Origin: Lysobacter enzymogenes
Lineage (GTDB): Bacteria > Pseudomonadota > Gammaproteobacteria > Xanthomonadales > Xanthomonadaceae
Reading direction: 5' to 3'
DNA length: 64,000 nucleotides
Assembly: GCF_900106525.1 (NCBI RefSeq)
Contig: NZ_FNOG01000003.1
Coordinates: 631,987-695,986 of the forward strand
A model generated the notes under the pieces. It ran no database searches. It was not told where the DNA came from and saw only the letters and a list, made by a program, of their open reading frames with translations. Every line of letters begins with the position of its first letter. The stretch's first letter is position 1. Position numbers and translations under genes: made by a program. Shown piece after piece: positions 25,776-37,299 of this stretch.

Positions 25776-26462
25776 ATGAAGTTGCGTTTGATTGCTGCCG
25801 CCGTCGCGGCCCTGGCTCTGACCGCCGGCAACGCCGTCGCGCAGGACACTTCTTCCGAGAAGGGCAAGCTTAGCTATGCGCTCGGCTACGACCTCGGCCG
25901 CAACGCCACCGAGAGCGGCGAAGCGGTCGATGTGAACACCATCATCAAGGGCCTGCAGGACGGCTACGCCAAGAAGCAGCCCTCGGTGCCGGTCGACCAG
26001 CTGCGCACCGCGGTGCAGAACATGCAGAAGCGCCAGGCCGAGAAGGCCAAGTCCGAATGGGACAAGGCCGCGGCCGAGAACAAGACCAAGAGCGACGCCT
26101 TCGTCAACGCCAACAAGGGCAAGGCCGGCGTGAAGGTGCTGCCGGGCGGCGCCCAGTACCGCGTGATCGAGAACGGCACCGGCGCCAAGCCGACCCAGGC
26201 CAGCACCGTGGCCCTGGAAGTGGCCGGTCCGTTCCCGTGGGGCGAGCGTCCGGCGCAGGCGCGTCCGGCCAACAGCATCCCCTCGATCAAGGTCAGCGAG
26301 ATCGAAATGGCGGCGATGCGCGACGTGCTGCTGCAGATGCCGGCCGGTTCGAAGTGGGAAGTGACCCTGCCGGCCGAGAAGGCCTACGGCGCCGACCCGC
26401 GCACCCCGTTCCCGCCGAACGTGGCCGTGCAGTTCGAGATCAAGCTGGTCAGCGTCAAGTAA
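25776..26462 (+). CDS. FKBP-type isomerase family protein with degenerate catalytic domain
   Basis: 228 aa. A signal peptide (about 1-22) precedes a Mip/FkpA-like N-terminal helical dimerisation domain (KLSYALGYDLGRNA ... DGYAKK). The C-terminal FKBP part retains the start (LPGGAQYRVIENGTGAKPT) and end (AYGADPRTPFPPNVAVQFEI) but the central strand that normally reads VxYxGxLxDGxxFDSS is replaced by ALEVAGPFPWGERPAQARP. It may work as a periplasmic chaperone with little isomerase activity. ATG 25776 lies behind GGAGG. Confidence 0.85.
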   Translation: MKLRLIAAAVAALALTAGNAVAQDTSSEKGKLSYALGYDLGRNATESGEAVDVNTIIKGLQDGYAKKQPSVPVDQLRTAVQNMQKRQAEKAKSEWDKAAAENKTKSDAFVNANKGKAGVKVLPGGAQYRVIENGTGAKPTQASTVALEVAGPFPWGERPAQARPANSIPSIKVSEIEMAAMRDVLLQMPAGSKWEVTLPAEKAYGADPRTPFPPNVAVQFEIKLVSVK

Positions 26463-26634
26463 TACCGGCCATCGCTGTTCTTCGCTTCAACGCACTTGCG
26501 CCGGCTCGTCCGGCGCAAGTCGTTTGTGGGGCGGGCGTCGCCGCGCTGCGCGGCCGCCCGCGGCTTCCCCCGCCGGCCGCGCCCGCCCGCGCGGCCCGGC
26601 TTTACCCGGCCGCGCCGCCAGGCACAATGGCGGC

Positions 26635-26835
26635 ATGGCCCCGGTGGACGACATGACGACTTTTCGCGCAGTGCTGAGCCCTTGCATCGGCATCTGCCAA
26701 CTCGACGACGACGGCCTGTGCCTGGGTTGCCACCGCACCACCGCCGAGATCGCGCGCTGGTCGCAAATGAACGACGACGAGCGCCTGCGCCTGATGGAAC
26801 ACGTGCTGCCGCAGCGCGAATCGGGCCGCGCATGA
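26635..26835 (+). CDS. DUF1289 small Cys protein
   Basis: 66 aa. CIGICQLDDDGLCLGCHR gives the four Cys of DUF1289, a probable metal or Fe-S site, followed by the conserved helix (EIARWSQMNDDER). A second in-frame ATG at 26653 is also plausible because GGTGG lies five bases before it. It overlaps the next gene by four bases (ATGA), so the CoA pyrophosphatase is coupled to it. Confidence 0.88.
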   Translation: MAPVDDMTTFRAVLSPCIGICQLDDDGLCLGCHRTTAEIARWSQMNDDERLRLMEHVLPQRESGRA

Positions 26836-27500
26836 GCGCGCCGGCGATCCCGGCGGCGGGCGACTTCGGCCCGGATTTCCTCGCCGGCGATTCGCGCGCG
26901 CGCACCCGCCTGCTGGCCGCGCTGCATCCGCTCGACGCGGCGCCCGAAGACGACGGCTGGAACCTCGACGACCTGCACGGCCTGCTGCCGGACAACGCGC
27001 TGCGCGCGCAGGCGGCGGTGCTGGTCGGCCTGGTGCCGCGCGCGCACGGCGTGCAGGTGCTGCTGACCCGGCGCACCGATGGCCTGCGTCAGCACGGCGG
27101 CCAGGTCAGCTTTCCCGGCGGACGGATCGAACCCGACGACGAGGACGCGGTCGCCGCGGCGCTGCGCGAAACCTTCGAGGAGATCGGCGTGCCGCCCGCG
27201 CAGATCGCGCCGCTGGGCTTCCTCGATCCATTGGTCACCATCACCGGCTTCCGCGTGCTGCCGCTGGTGGCTACGGTCGATCCGGCCTACGCGGCCGCGC
27301 CCGATCCGGCCGAAGTGGCCGAGGTGTTCGAGGTGCCGCTGGCGTTCCTGCTCGATCCGGACAACCTCACCACCCGCACCCTGGAATACAAGGGACGCGC
27401 GCGCCACGTGCTGGAATACCGCTGGCCCGACCAGCGCATCTGGGGCGCGACCGCGTCGATGCTGCTCAACCTGCGACAACGCCTGGAGGCCGTGCGATGA
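26832..27500 (+). CDS. CoA pyrophosphatase, NudL-type Nudix hydrolase
   Basis: 222 aa. The UPF0035/NudL pattern LTRRTDGLRQHGGQVSFPGG leads into a Nudix box (GGRIEPDDEDAVAAALRETF then EEIG). Enzymes of this type cleave CoA and acyl-CoA to 4'-phosphopantetheine and 3',5'-ADP. Both ends overlap neighbours by four bases (ATGA), making a tight three-gene operon with DUF1289 and the sulfurtransferase. Confidence 0.92.
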   Translation: MSAPAIPAAGDFGPDFLAGDSRARTRLLAALHPLDAAPEDDGWNLDDLHGLLPDNALRAQAAVLVGLVPRAHGVQVLLTRRTDGLRQHGGQVSFPGGRIEPDDEDAVAAALRETFEEIGVPPAQIAPLGFLDPLVTITGFRVLPLVATVDPAYAAAPDPAEVAEVFEVPLAFLLDPDNLTTRTLEYKGRARHVLEYRWPDQRIWGATASMLLNLRQRLEAVR

Positions 27501-28348
27501 GCGACTGGACCACCCTGGTTGCGGCCGAGGATCTGGCCGCGGCGCTGGGCCGCGACGATTTGATCGTGATCGACACGCGCACCTCGCTGAGCGATCGCGC
27601 CGCCAGCGAACAGGCCTATCGCGACGCGCACATTCCCGGCGCGCGCTACGCCGATCTGGATCGCGACCTGTCCGATCACCGCAAGCCCGGCGGCGGCCGC
27701 CACCCGTGGCCAGACGCGGCCGATTTCGTCGCCACGCTCGGCCGCTGGGGCGTGACGCCGCAGCACCAGATCGTGGTCTACGACGCCGCCGACGGCGCCC
27801 TGGCCGCTTCGCGCCTGTGGTTCCTGCTGCGCGTGCTCGGCCATCGCCGCGTCGCCGTGCTCGACGGCGGCTGGCAGCGCTGGAGCGCGCTCGGCCTGCC
27901 GACCGACGCCGAAGTGCCGGCGCCGCAGGCGACGCGCTACGAAGCCGATTACGACGCGCGCCGCCTGCTCGACGCGCAACAAGTGCGTTCGCTGCTCGAT
28001 TCCGGCGGCCTGCTGATCGACGCGCGCGCGGGCGAGCGTTTCCGCGGCGAAGTCGAACCCTTGGACAAGGTCGCAGGCCACGTGCCCGGCGCGCGCAACC
28101 GCGCGTTCGCGCTGAACCTGGAAGACGGCCGCTTCAAGTCGCCGCAGGCGCTGGCGCAGGAATTCGCGCCGCTGCTGCAGGGGCGCGCGCCGCAACAGGT
28201 CGCGGCGATGTGCGGCTCCGGCGTCACCGCCTGCCATCACCTGCTGGCGCTGACGCACGCGGGCTTCGACGGCGCCGGGCTGTACACCGGCTCGTGGAGC
28301 GGCTGGATCGAAGACCCGCAGCGGCCGGTGGCGACTGGGGAGGCGTGA
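27497..28348 (+). CDS. sseA: 3-mercaptopyruvate/thiosulfate sulfurtransferase
   Basis: 283 aa with two rhodanese domains. The N-terminal domain begins LIVIDTR and contains HIPGARYADLDRDLS; the C-terminal active-site loop is CGSGVTACHH, whose CGSGVT sequence is that of 3-mercaptopyruvate sulfurtransferases rather than the CRxGxT of thiosulfate sulfurtransferases. It would transfer sulphur from mercaptopyruvate to acceptors. Last gene of the operon; a tandem repeat array begins about 50 bases after the stop. Confidence 0.9.
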   Translation: MSDWTTLVAAEDLAAALGRDDLIVIDTRTSLSDRAASEQAYRDAHIPGARYADLDRDLSDHRKPGGGRHPWPDAADFVATLGRWGVTPQHQIVVYDAADGALAASRLWFLLRVLGHRRVAVLDGGWQRWSALGLPTDAEVPAPQATRYEADYDARRLLDAQQVRSLLDSGGLLIDARAGERFRGEVEPLDKVAGHVPGARNRAFALNLEDGRFKSPQALAQEFAPLLQGRAPQQVAAMCGSGVTACHHLLALTHAGFDGAGLYTGSWSGWIEDPQRPVATGEA

Positions 28349-28399
28349 GCCTGGCGGTTCGTTTTTTGCCGTCTTTCCTGGGTCTTTTCCACGACAAGA

Positions 28400-28852
28400 A
28401 GGTTTCGCGTCCTTCGGCTTCGCGACGCCTCTTCCAAATCGTCATCCCCGCGAAGGCGGGGCATCCAGAGACTTCAGAGCCATGTTGCGGTGAGGCCCTG
28501 GATGTTCGGCTTCGCCGAAGTAAAGCAGAGCCCGCTTTCGCGGGAATGACGATAGGTAGGATTCGCGTCCTTCAGCTTCACTGCGTCTCTTCCAAGCCGT
28601 CATCCCCGCGAAGGCGGGGATCCAGAGACTTCAGAGCCATGTCGCGGTGAGGCCCTGGATTCCCGCTTTCGCGGGAATGACGATAGGTAGGTTTCGCGTC
28701 TTTCGGTTTCGCGATGCCCCTCCCAGGACGTCATCCCCGCGAAAGCGGGGATCCAGAGACTTCAGAGTCATGTCGCGATGAAGCCCTGGATGCCCGCGTT
28801 CGCGGGCATGACGGTAGGTGGGCTTCGCGGCGTCTCTTCCAAATCGTCCTCT
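28400..28852. repeat. Tandem array of three family III composite units
   Basis: Units start at 28440, 28598 and 28729. Each holds CGTCATCCCCGCGAA, a spacer (GATCCAGAGACTTCAGAG type), an inverted partner ending GCGGGAATGACGATAGGTAG, and a second spacer with TTCGCGTCCTTCGGCTTCGC. The second spacer occurs four times, before, between and after the units, so the array looks like tandem duplication of an inverted-repeat element. Confidence 0.85.
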
Positions 28853-28917
28853 GCGCGCCCGCATCGCATCGACACCATGAGAAAAGCGCCGCCGCTCCAT
28901 GCGGAATCGGTGCATTG

Positions 28918-28929
28918 CATAACGTTATG
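28918..28929. promoter_or_regulatory. Palindrome CATAACGTTATG upstream of the PstS-OmpA gene
   Basis: Perfect 12-base palindrome 83 bases before the start codon at 29012. It could be an operator for a dimeric repressor or chance. Confidence 0.35.
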
Positions 28930-29011
28930 ACGGTGACGCCCATCGCGTAACCGCCGCGTCACATCCCGTTCCCATCCTTGCGCGCAATTCGCTCTTCAGG
29001 GGGAGCGCGCC

Positions 29012-30352
29012 ATGTTGCGTGCCGCGGTGTCGTCGCTGTTGTTGTGCTGTTCGCTCGTGTTCGCCGCCGCAGCGCCGGCGCAGGAGGCCGAACGGGTCCG
29101 CGTCGCCGGCTCCAACACGCTGGCGCAGGCGCTGGTGCCGGGCGTTGCGCAGGCGTGGTTGCGCGATATCGGCTACGGCGACATCCAGGTGCGCACGCCG
29201 CGCCCGGCGCTGACCGAGATCCACGCCAGCCGCGACGGCCAGCCGCTGATCGTGGAGATCGCCGCCAGCGATTCGGCGCACGGTTTCGCCGACCTGGTCG
29301 AAGGCAACGCGCAGATCGCGATGATGTCGCGGCGGCCGAACGCGGCCGAGCTCGATGCTGGCTGGCAGCTCGGCGATCTGGCTTCGCAGGATCAGGAATT
29401 CGTGATCGCGCTCGACGGCGTGGCGGTGGTGGTCAACCGCGCCAATCCGATCGCGCGGCTGGACATGGAGCAACTGCGCGCGCTGTTCTCCGGCCGTTCA
29501 CGCGACTGGCGCGAACTCGGCGGCGGCGCCGGCGAAGTGCGCTTGCACCTGGACGCCAGCGCCGGCGCGGTGCGCGATCTGATGAACGACAAGGTCATGC
29601 GCGGCAGCGCGTTCGGCGAGGCGCAGATGCATCGCGATGCGCGCGCGCTGGTCGCCGCGGTCGCGGCCGATCCGCTCGGCGTCGGGCTGATCCCGATCGG
29701 CGAGAGCTACGGCGCCGGCACCCGCCCGGTGGCGGTGTCCGACGGCGGCCGCGCGGTCGCGCCGACCCGCACCGACGTGCTCAGCGAGGACTATCCGCTG
29801 AGCCGCCGCCTGTATCTCTACGGCGGCCAGATGATGGGCGCGCTGAGCCGCAGCTTTGCGCTGTACGCGATGGGCCGCGGCGGCCAGCGCGCGGTGGCGC
29901 GCGCCGGCCACGTCGCGGTGACCCTGGTGCCGGGCCGTGCCCGGCCGACGACGCTGGGGCCGCTGGAATACCGGCAGATGGTCGAGCATGCGGTGCGCCT
30001 GCCGCTGAGCCTGCGCTTCAATTTCGCCGGCTCCGGCGAAAGCGCGGTGGCCGCCAGCGTCTACGACAGCCGCGCGGTGCGCGACCTCGACCGCCTGCGC
30101 AGCTTCATGCGCCTGCCGCCGAACCGCGGTCGCAGCGTGCTGGTGATCGGCTTCGCCGACGCCAGCGCCGGTTCGCCGATGGCCTCGATGATGATGAGCA
30201 ACGACCGCGCCGATCTGGTCGCGCAGGAACTGGTCTCGCGCGGGATCAAGGTGCGGGTGGCGCGCGGCATGGGCACGGCGCTGGCGGTGGCCGGGCCGCG
30301 CGATCCGGTCGCGCGGTATCGCAACGAGCGGGTCGAGGTGTGGCTGTTGTGA
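29012..30352 (+). CDS. PstS-like substrate-binding domain fused to an OmpA C-terminal domain
   Basis: 446 aa. A signal peptide (about 1-24) is followed by a PstS-type domain (VAGSNTLAQALVPGVAQAWL, then LEGNAQIAMMSRRPN-like and LRALFSGRSRDWRELGGG segments) and a C-terminal OmpA/MotB domain (about 325-446: VLVIGFADASAG, SNDRADLVAQELVSRGI). The OmpA part should hold it to peptidoglycan. The ligand is not known; some PstS-specific Ser/Gly phosphate loops are altered, so phosphate binding is uncertain. Start behind GGGGGAG. Confidence 0.87.
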   Translation: MLRAAVSSLLLCCSLVFAAAAPAQEAERVRVAGSNTLAQALVPGVAQAWLRDIGYGDIQVRTPRPALTEIHASRDGQPLIVEIAASDSAHGFADLVEGNAQIAMMSRRPNAAELDAGWQLGDLASQDQEFVIALDGVAVVVNRANPIARLDMEQLRALFSGRSRDWRELGGGAGEVRLHLDASAGAVRDLMNDKVMRGSAFGEAQMHRDARALVAAVAADPLGVGLIPIGESYGAGTRPVAVSDGGRAVAPTRTDVLSEDYPLSRRLYLYGGQMMGALSRSFALYAMGRGGQRAVARAGHVAVTLVPGRARPTTLGPLEYRQMVEHAVRLPLSLRFNFAGSGESAVAASVYDSRAVRDLDRLRSFMRLPPNRGRSVLVIGFADASAGSPMASMMMSNDRADLVAQELVSRGIKVRVARGMGTALAVAGPRDPVARYRNERVEVWLL

Positions 30353-30387
30353 TCGGCGCAGCGATGGTTGCGTCGTAGCTGATACGA

Positions 30388-30452
30388 CGCGGTCGCGGCT
30401 CGCGCCGCTCCTGCATGGGCTACCTGTAGGAGCGGCGCGAGCCGCGACCGCG
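30388..30452. repeat. Family I REP doublet, outward orientation
   Basis: Arms 30388-30415 and 30424-30452 are near-perfect complements with an eight-base loop. Copies are arranged opposite to those in the 33342 element. It separates the convergent PstS-OmpA and isomerase genes and may serve as a terminator. Confidence 0.8.
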
Positions 30453-30488
30453 AAAACGCGAACGCCGGCGCGAGCTAGAACCGCGCGA

Positions 30489-31247
30489 TTACTTGCCGAG
30501 CTTCGCCACCAACGCCTTCAACGCCGCCTGCGTATCCGGCGAATACCAGGAGTCGACGAAGCGATCCAGCTCGATGTGCTCCGGCCGCAGCGCTTCGATC
30601 AGGTCGGCGCGGGCCAGCGCGCGGGTCTGCAGCATCGCGCTGCGCGGCAGGCTCAGCAGTTGCTGCAGCCACTCGCGCGCATGCGCGGCGACCTGCTCGA
30701 TCTCCACCAACTCGTCGACCAGCCCGATCCGCAGCGCGGTGGCGGCGTCGACCATCGCCCCGGCCACCAGCAGGCGCTCGGCGCGATAAGTGCCGACCAC
30801 GCGCCGCATCAGCCGCTGGATGCCTTCCGGCGCGACCAGGCCGACCTGGGTTTCGTTGAGGCCGATGCGGAAGTCGCCGGCGGCCATGACCCGGTAGTCG
30901 CAACACAGCGTCAGCACGCAGCCGCCGGCCGGAGCGTGGCCGGCGATCGCCGCGACCACCGGCACCTGCGCCGAGGCCAGCGCGCGCGCCAGGCCGAAGA
31001 ACGATTGCCAGGCCAGCAGCAGGTGATCGCGCTGATCGCCGAGCGAAAGCAGATAGGGCACGTCCAGGCCCGCCGAAAACACCTTCGGGCCGCCGCTGAG
31101 CACGATGCCCTGGGCGCCCTGGCCGATGGCCTGCTCGACCGCCTCGCGCGCAGCGTTGCACAGCGCCGGGTTGAGCGCGTTGACCGGCGCGCGCGCCAGC
31201 TTGATTTCGACGATGTCGCCGTGGGTCTGGGTTTCTACGCAATTCAT
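30489..31247 (-). CDS. Delta3-delta2-enoyl-CoA isomerase (ECI1-like crotonase)
   Basis: 252 aa. GHAPAGGCVLTLCCDYRVMA and FRIGLNETQVGLVAPE correspond closely to the ECI1 pattern (PAGGC, GLNETQLG), including the single catalytic Glu; the first hydratase Glu is absent. It should shift double bonds of unsaturated acyl-CoAs for beta-oxidation. The ATG at 31247 overlaps the DUF4139 gene stop by four bases. This assignment is stronger than a general crotonase call, but activity is not shown. Confidence 0.87.
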   Translation of the reverse strand: MNCVETQTHGDIVEIKLARAPVNALNPALCNAAREAVEQAIGQGAQGIVLSGGPKVFSAGLDVPYLLSLGDQRDHLLLAWQSFFGLARALASAQVPVVAAIAGHAPAGGCVLTLCCDYRVMAAGDFRIGLNETQVGLVAPEGIQRLMRRVVGTYRAERLLVAGAMVDAATALRIGLVDELVEIEQVAAHAREWLQQLLSLPRSAMLQTRALARADLIEALRPEHIELDRFVDSWYSPDTQAALKALVAKLGK

Positions 31248-32821
31248 GGTTTGACGTCCTGGGGCCAGCGATAGCGCACGGTGTAGGTCAGCCTGGTTTC
31301 GCCCGCGGCGGGCACCGGCACTTCGAACTGCGCGCTGTGCGCGTCTTTCTTGGCCGCCGGCAGGCTGGACGACACGATCTCCCAATCGCTCCAGCGCGGC
31401 AAGGGCTCGACCACGCGGACCGTGGCCGGCGTCTTCTTCGCGTTCTTCAGGGTGATGGCGAACGATTCGGTCATCGTGCGTCCGGTACGGTCGAGGCGGA
31501 AATCGGTGGCCTCGCGCTTGGCGCTCAAGTCGAAGACCTTGCCCAGTTCGAGCTTGATCTCGGCGCCGGCCGGGGTGTGCTGCAGGCGCGCTTCGCCGAG
31601 GAAATCGCCGCCGTCGAACACGCGCACGCGGCCGGCCGGCAGCGGCAGGCCGAGGCCGGCGGCCTTGTCGTTGACGAACTCGACCTTGCTCAGCACCGGC
31701 AGATCCCCGGTCTGGCCGTTCTGGCCGCGGTCGATCAACGGCGTCGGCGGCTCCCAGCCGATGCCGCCGGAATCCAGCGCGTAGATGCGCTCGCACTTGA
31801 CCGCCTCGTTGCGCGGAAACAGCGCGATGCGTTCGCTGCCGCCGTCGCGCAGGTTCACCGCTTGCGGCAGGTCGTAGGCGTGGTACTCGCCGGCGGCGCG
31901 TTCGACCGGCATCGGCGGCGCCGGCGCGGCTGCGGCCTCGGCATAGACCATGCGCGAGGCGGTGACTTCGATCCGGTCCAGCGCCGCGCCGCGCTGGCGA
32001 TTGGGCTCGCCCGCGACCAGGCTCAGCTTGGCCGCGTCGAAGCCGCGGCCCGAGCGGTTGGCCACCAACGCCGCGCCGTCGAGCGCGAGCGCGCAGCCCG
32101 TGCCAGGCGCCAGCGTGGCCTGGTATTCGGCGCGCCAGGCCAGCCCGCCCATCGGGTAACTCAGCACGAACTCGGCGTCGCCGGCCTGTGCGGCCTCGAC
32201 CGTCCATTGCAGCGACGAGCGGCGCGGCAGCGCGCCTTCGTTGTCGACCAGGCTGAAGCTGTCGTAGTTGCGGATCACCTTGATCCGGCCGTCGTCGAGG
32301 GCGAGGGTGAGGCCGTCGCCGGCGGCGAGCAGCACGCCGCTGTCGGTCTGTTTGGCGCCGCCGGCGGTGTGCTCGACCGCGACCTTGCGCCCGACCGCGC
32401 CGCTCATGATGCTCTGCGCGCCCGCGACCGCGGCGACGTAGCGCTGCGCGATCACGCCGACGCCGGGCGTGCGCGGGGTCAGGGTCGCGGCTTCGACGTC
32501 GATCGACGGCGGCAGCGGCGCTTCTTCCAGCGCGTTGGCGCCGCGCTTGAGCGATTCGCGCAGCGGCCGTTCCACCAAGGCATAGCCGGGCATGCCGGCG
32601 CTGGCGGCGCGGACGTTGGCCAGGGCTTCGTAGTCGCCGCTGTAGACGGTCAGGCGCAGCGCGCCGTCGTGTGCGGGACTGGGCTTGGAGGCTTTGGCGT
32701 CGCCGGCTTGCGGGCCGGACGCGGCGGCGGGACGGTCGCCGGAGGGGGCGCCGCCGCACGCGGCCAACAGGCCCGCGGCGAGCGCCGGCGCAAGCAAACG
32801 CAACGGCTGGTTCATCGTCAA
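31244..32821 (-). CDS. DUF4139 lipoprotein
   Basis: 525 aa. The lipobox LLAACGG marks a lipoprotein (acylated Cys near residue 22). It contains a DUF4139 beta-rich region from about 190 to the end (WRAEYQATLAPGTGC, ESFAITLKNAKKTPATVRVV). The biochemical role of DUF4139 is unknown. It is translated with the isomerase downstream through a four-base overlap, an unexpected pairing of an envelope lipoprotein with a lipid-catabolic enzyme. Confidence 0.85.
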   Translation of the reverse strand: MTMNQPLRLLAPALAAGLLAACGGAPSGDRPAAASGPQAGDAKASKPSPAHDGALRLTVYSGDYEALANVRAASAGMPGYALVERPLRESLKRGANALEEAPLPPSIDVEAATLTPRTPGVGVIAQRYVAAVAGAQSIMSGAVGRKVAVEHTAGGAKQTDSGVLLAAGDGLTLALDDGRIKVIRNYDSFSLVDNEGALPRRSSLQWTVEAAQAGDAEFVLSYPMGGLAWRAEYQATLAPGTGCALALDGAALVANRSGRGFDAAKLSLVAGEPNRQRGAALDRIEVTASRMVYAEAAAAPAPPMPVERAAGEYHAYDLPQAVNLRDGGSERIALFPRNEAVKCERIYALDSGGIGWEPPTPLIDRGQNGQTGDLPVLSKVEFVNDKAAGLGLPLPAGRVRVFDGGDFLGEARLQHTPAGAEIKLELGKVFDLSAKREATDFRLDRTGRTMTESFAITLKNAKKTPATVRVVEPLPRWSDWEIVSSSLPAAKKDAHSAQFEVPVPAAGETRLTYTVRYRWPQDVKP

Positions 32822-32853
32822 CTCCTTGATGGCCTGGGGGTTATGATAGGCCG

Positions 32854-33324
32854 ATGAACGTATCGGGCTTGCGAATGGGGTTGGCGCTGGCGGCGCTGTT
32901 GGCCGCGGCTTGGATGAATGGCGCCGCGGCGAAATCGCCGGCGCCGGCGAAAGCCTGCGCGGCGCAGGTGCGCGATGGCTGGGTGCGCTTGCCGCCGATG
33001 CAGATGCCGATGATGGCCGGCTTCGGCCGCATCGAGAACCGCTGCGCGACGCCGGCGATCATCGTCGGCGTCAAGAGCGCGGCGTTCGCCGACGTGTCGC
33101 TGCACGAGACCCGCATCGTCGACGGCGTCAGCAAGATGCGCGCGCTGCCGGAGCTGCGCATCGCGCCCGACGGCGCGGCCGTGCTCAAGCCCGGCGGCAT
33201 GCACCTGATGCTGATGCAGCCGCATGCGCCGCTCAAGGAAGGCAGCCGGGTGGCGATCGAGTTCGAATTGAAGGACGGCGGCTCGCTGCTGGGCGAGTTC
33301 GAGGTGCGCAAGGCCGCGCCGTAA
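32854..33324 (+). CDS. PCu(A)C-type periplasmic copper chaperone
   Basis: 156 aa. A signal peptide (about 1-26) is followed by the H...M...HxM copper site: SLHETRIVDGVSKM then GGMHLMLM. These chaperones bind Cu(I), and often Cu(II), and deliver it to cytochrome oxidase. No Sco gene is adjacent. The gene is divergent from the DUF4139 gene with only 32 bases between, so their promoters must overlap. Confidence 0.92.
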   Translation: MNVSGLRMGLALAALLAAAWMNGAAAKSPAPAKACAAQVRDGWVRLPPMQMPMMAGFGRIENRCATPAIIVGVKSAAFADVSLHETRIVDGVSKMRALPELRIAPDGAAVLKPGGMHLMLMQPHAPLKEGSRVAIEFELKDGGSLLGEFEVRKAAP

Positions 33325-33341
33325 AACGTCGTTGCGATTCT

Positions 33342-33444
33342 CCCTGTAGGAGCGGCGCGAGCCGCGACCGCGACAACCCAACTACGTCGAAACCTTCATC
33401 GTAGTTGGGTTGTCGCGGTCGCGGCTCGCGCCGCTCCTACAGGG
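33342..33444. repeat. Family I REP doublet: 45-bp perfect inverted repeat
   Basis: Positions 33342-33386 and 33400-33444 are exact reverse complements with a 13-base loop. The outer 29 bases are the standard family I element; the inner part (CGACAACCCAACTACG) is specific to this subtype. It lies between convergent genes and would act as a strong bidirectional hairpin. Confidence 0.92.
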
Positions 33445-33457
33445 GTCTATCGCGGGA

Positions 33458-34344
33458 TCAGCGCGGGGTGCAGGCGGCGCGCACGGGCTCGGGCAACGCG
33501 GCCGGCTGGCCGGTTTCGCGATGGATCCACACCATCACCACGTTGCCGTCGCAGTACAGCGCGCTGGGGTCGTCGGCGCCGACGATGCGGTGGCCGACGC
33601 TGAGGCTGGTATTGCCCAGGCGTTCGACGAACAGCTCGACGTCGATCTCGTTGGGCCACTCGATCGGGCGGCGGTAGTTCAGATGTGCGGCGGCGACCAC
33701 CGGCGCGACGTGCTCGTCCATGCCGTGGCCGGGCAGGGTCACCATCCAGCGCAGGCGCGCTTCCTCGAGGTAGCTGAGGAACTTGGAGTTGTTGACGTGG
33801 TTGAACGCGTCCAGGTCGCGCCAGCGCACCGACAGCGGCACGCGGATCAGCGCGGTGTGGGCGACGGCCGAGTTTTCCACCAACTGCGCCGGTGCGGGCT
33901 GCGGCGCGGCTTGCGGCTGCGGACGCGGCGCTTCCGCGCGTTGCGCCTGCTCCGAACGGTGACGCTCGCGTCGTTGCTGCTTCGAACGCGGCGCGTTTGC
34001 GGCGGACTGTGTGGCGGGTTGCGCGGTCTGCGGGGCAGCAGGTTGCGCCGCCGGAGCGGGCGCAACTGCAACCGTCGATTCCACCGCGGCCGGCTTCGCC
34101 ACGACCGGCTGCGTTGCGGCCGGCTCTGTTGCAGTCGGTTCCGATGCGGCCGATTCCGACACAGCCGGCTGCAACCCGATCGCTTCGGAAACGACCGCCG
34201 CGCCAGCGGATTCCGCCGTTGCCGCAACCGCTGCGTCCTGAGGTTTGCGCTTGCGCGGCGCACGCTTGCGCGGCGCCGCTTTCTTGCTGGCCTTCGTGCC
34301 GGCCTGTGCGCCGGCTTCGGGCTGGTTTTCGTTGTTGCTATCGC

Positions 34345-34348
<4 letters not shown>
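33458..34348 (-). CDS. 4HBT-family acyl-CoA thioesterase with long low-complexity N-terminus
   Basis: 296 aa. Residues 1 to about 155 are Ala/Pro/Thr/Gln-rich with a basic patch ([16 protein letters not shown]); the hotdog domain follows, with [20 protein letters not shown] holding the catalytic Asp region of 4-hydroxybenzoyl-CoA/YbgC-type thioesterases. The usual protein is about 140 residues, so half of this one is extension. The ATG at 34348 overlaps the uvrA stop by four bases; an internal start cannot be excluded. Confidence 0.85.

Positions 34349-37299
<2,951 letters not shown>

Larger units (their letters stand above)
28349..29011. other. 663-base gene-free region with tandem repeat array
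   Basis: About 450 bases are a family III repeat array (28400-28852). The rest contains a 12-base palindrome and the region before the PstS-OmpA fusion gene. No reading frame resembles a protein. Confidence 0.6.

Noticed and set aside
28400-28852. Possible CRISPR array
   Set aside because: Units are 131-158 bases, internally palindromic, with repeated rather than unique spacers, and no cas genes are near.
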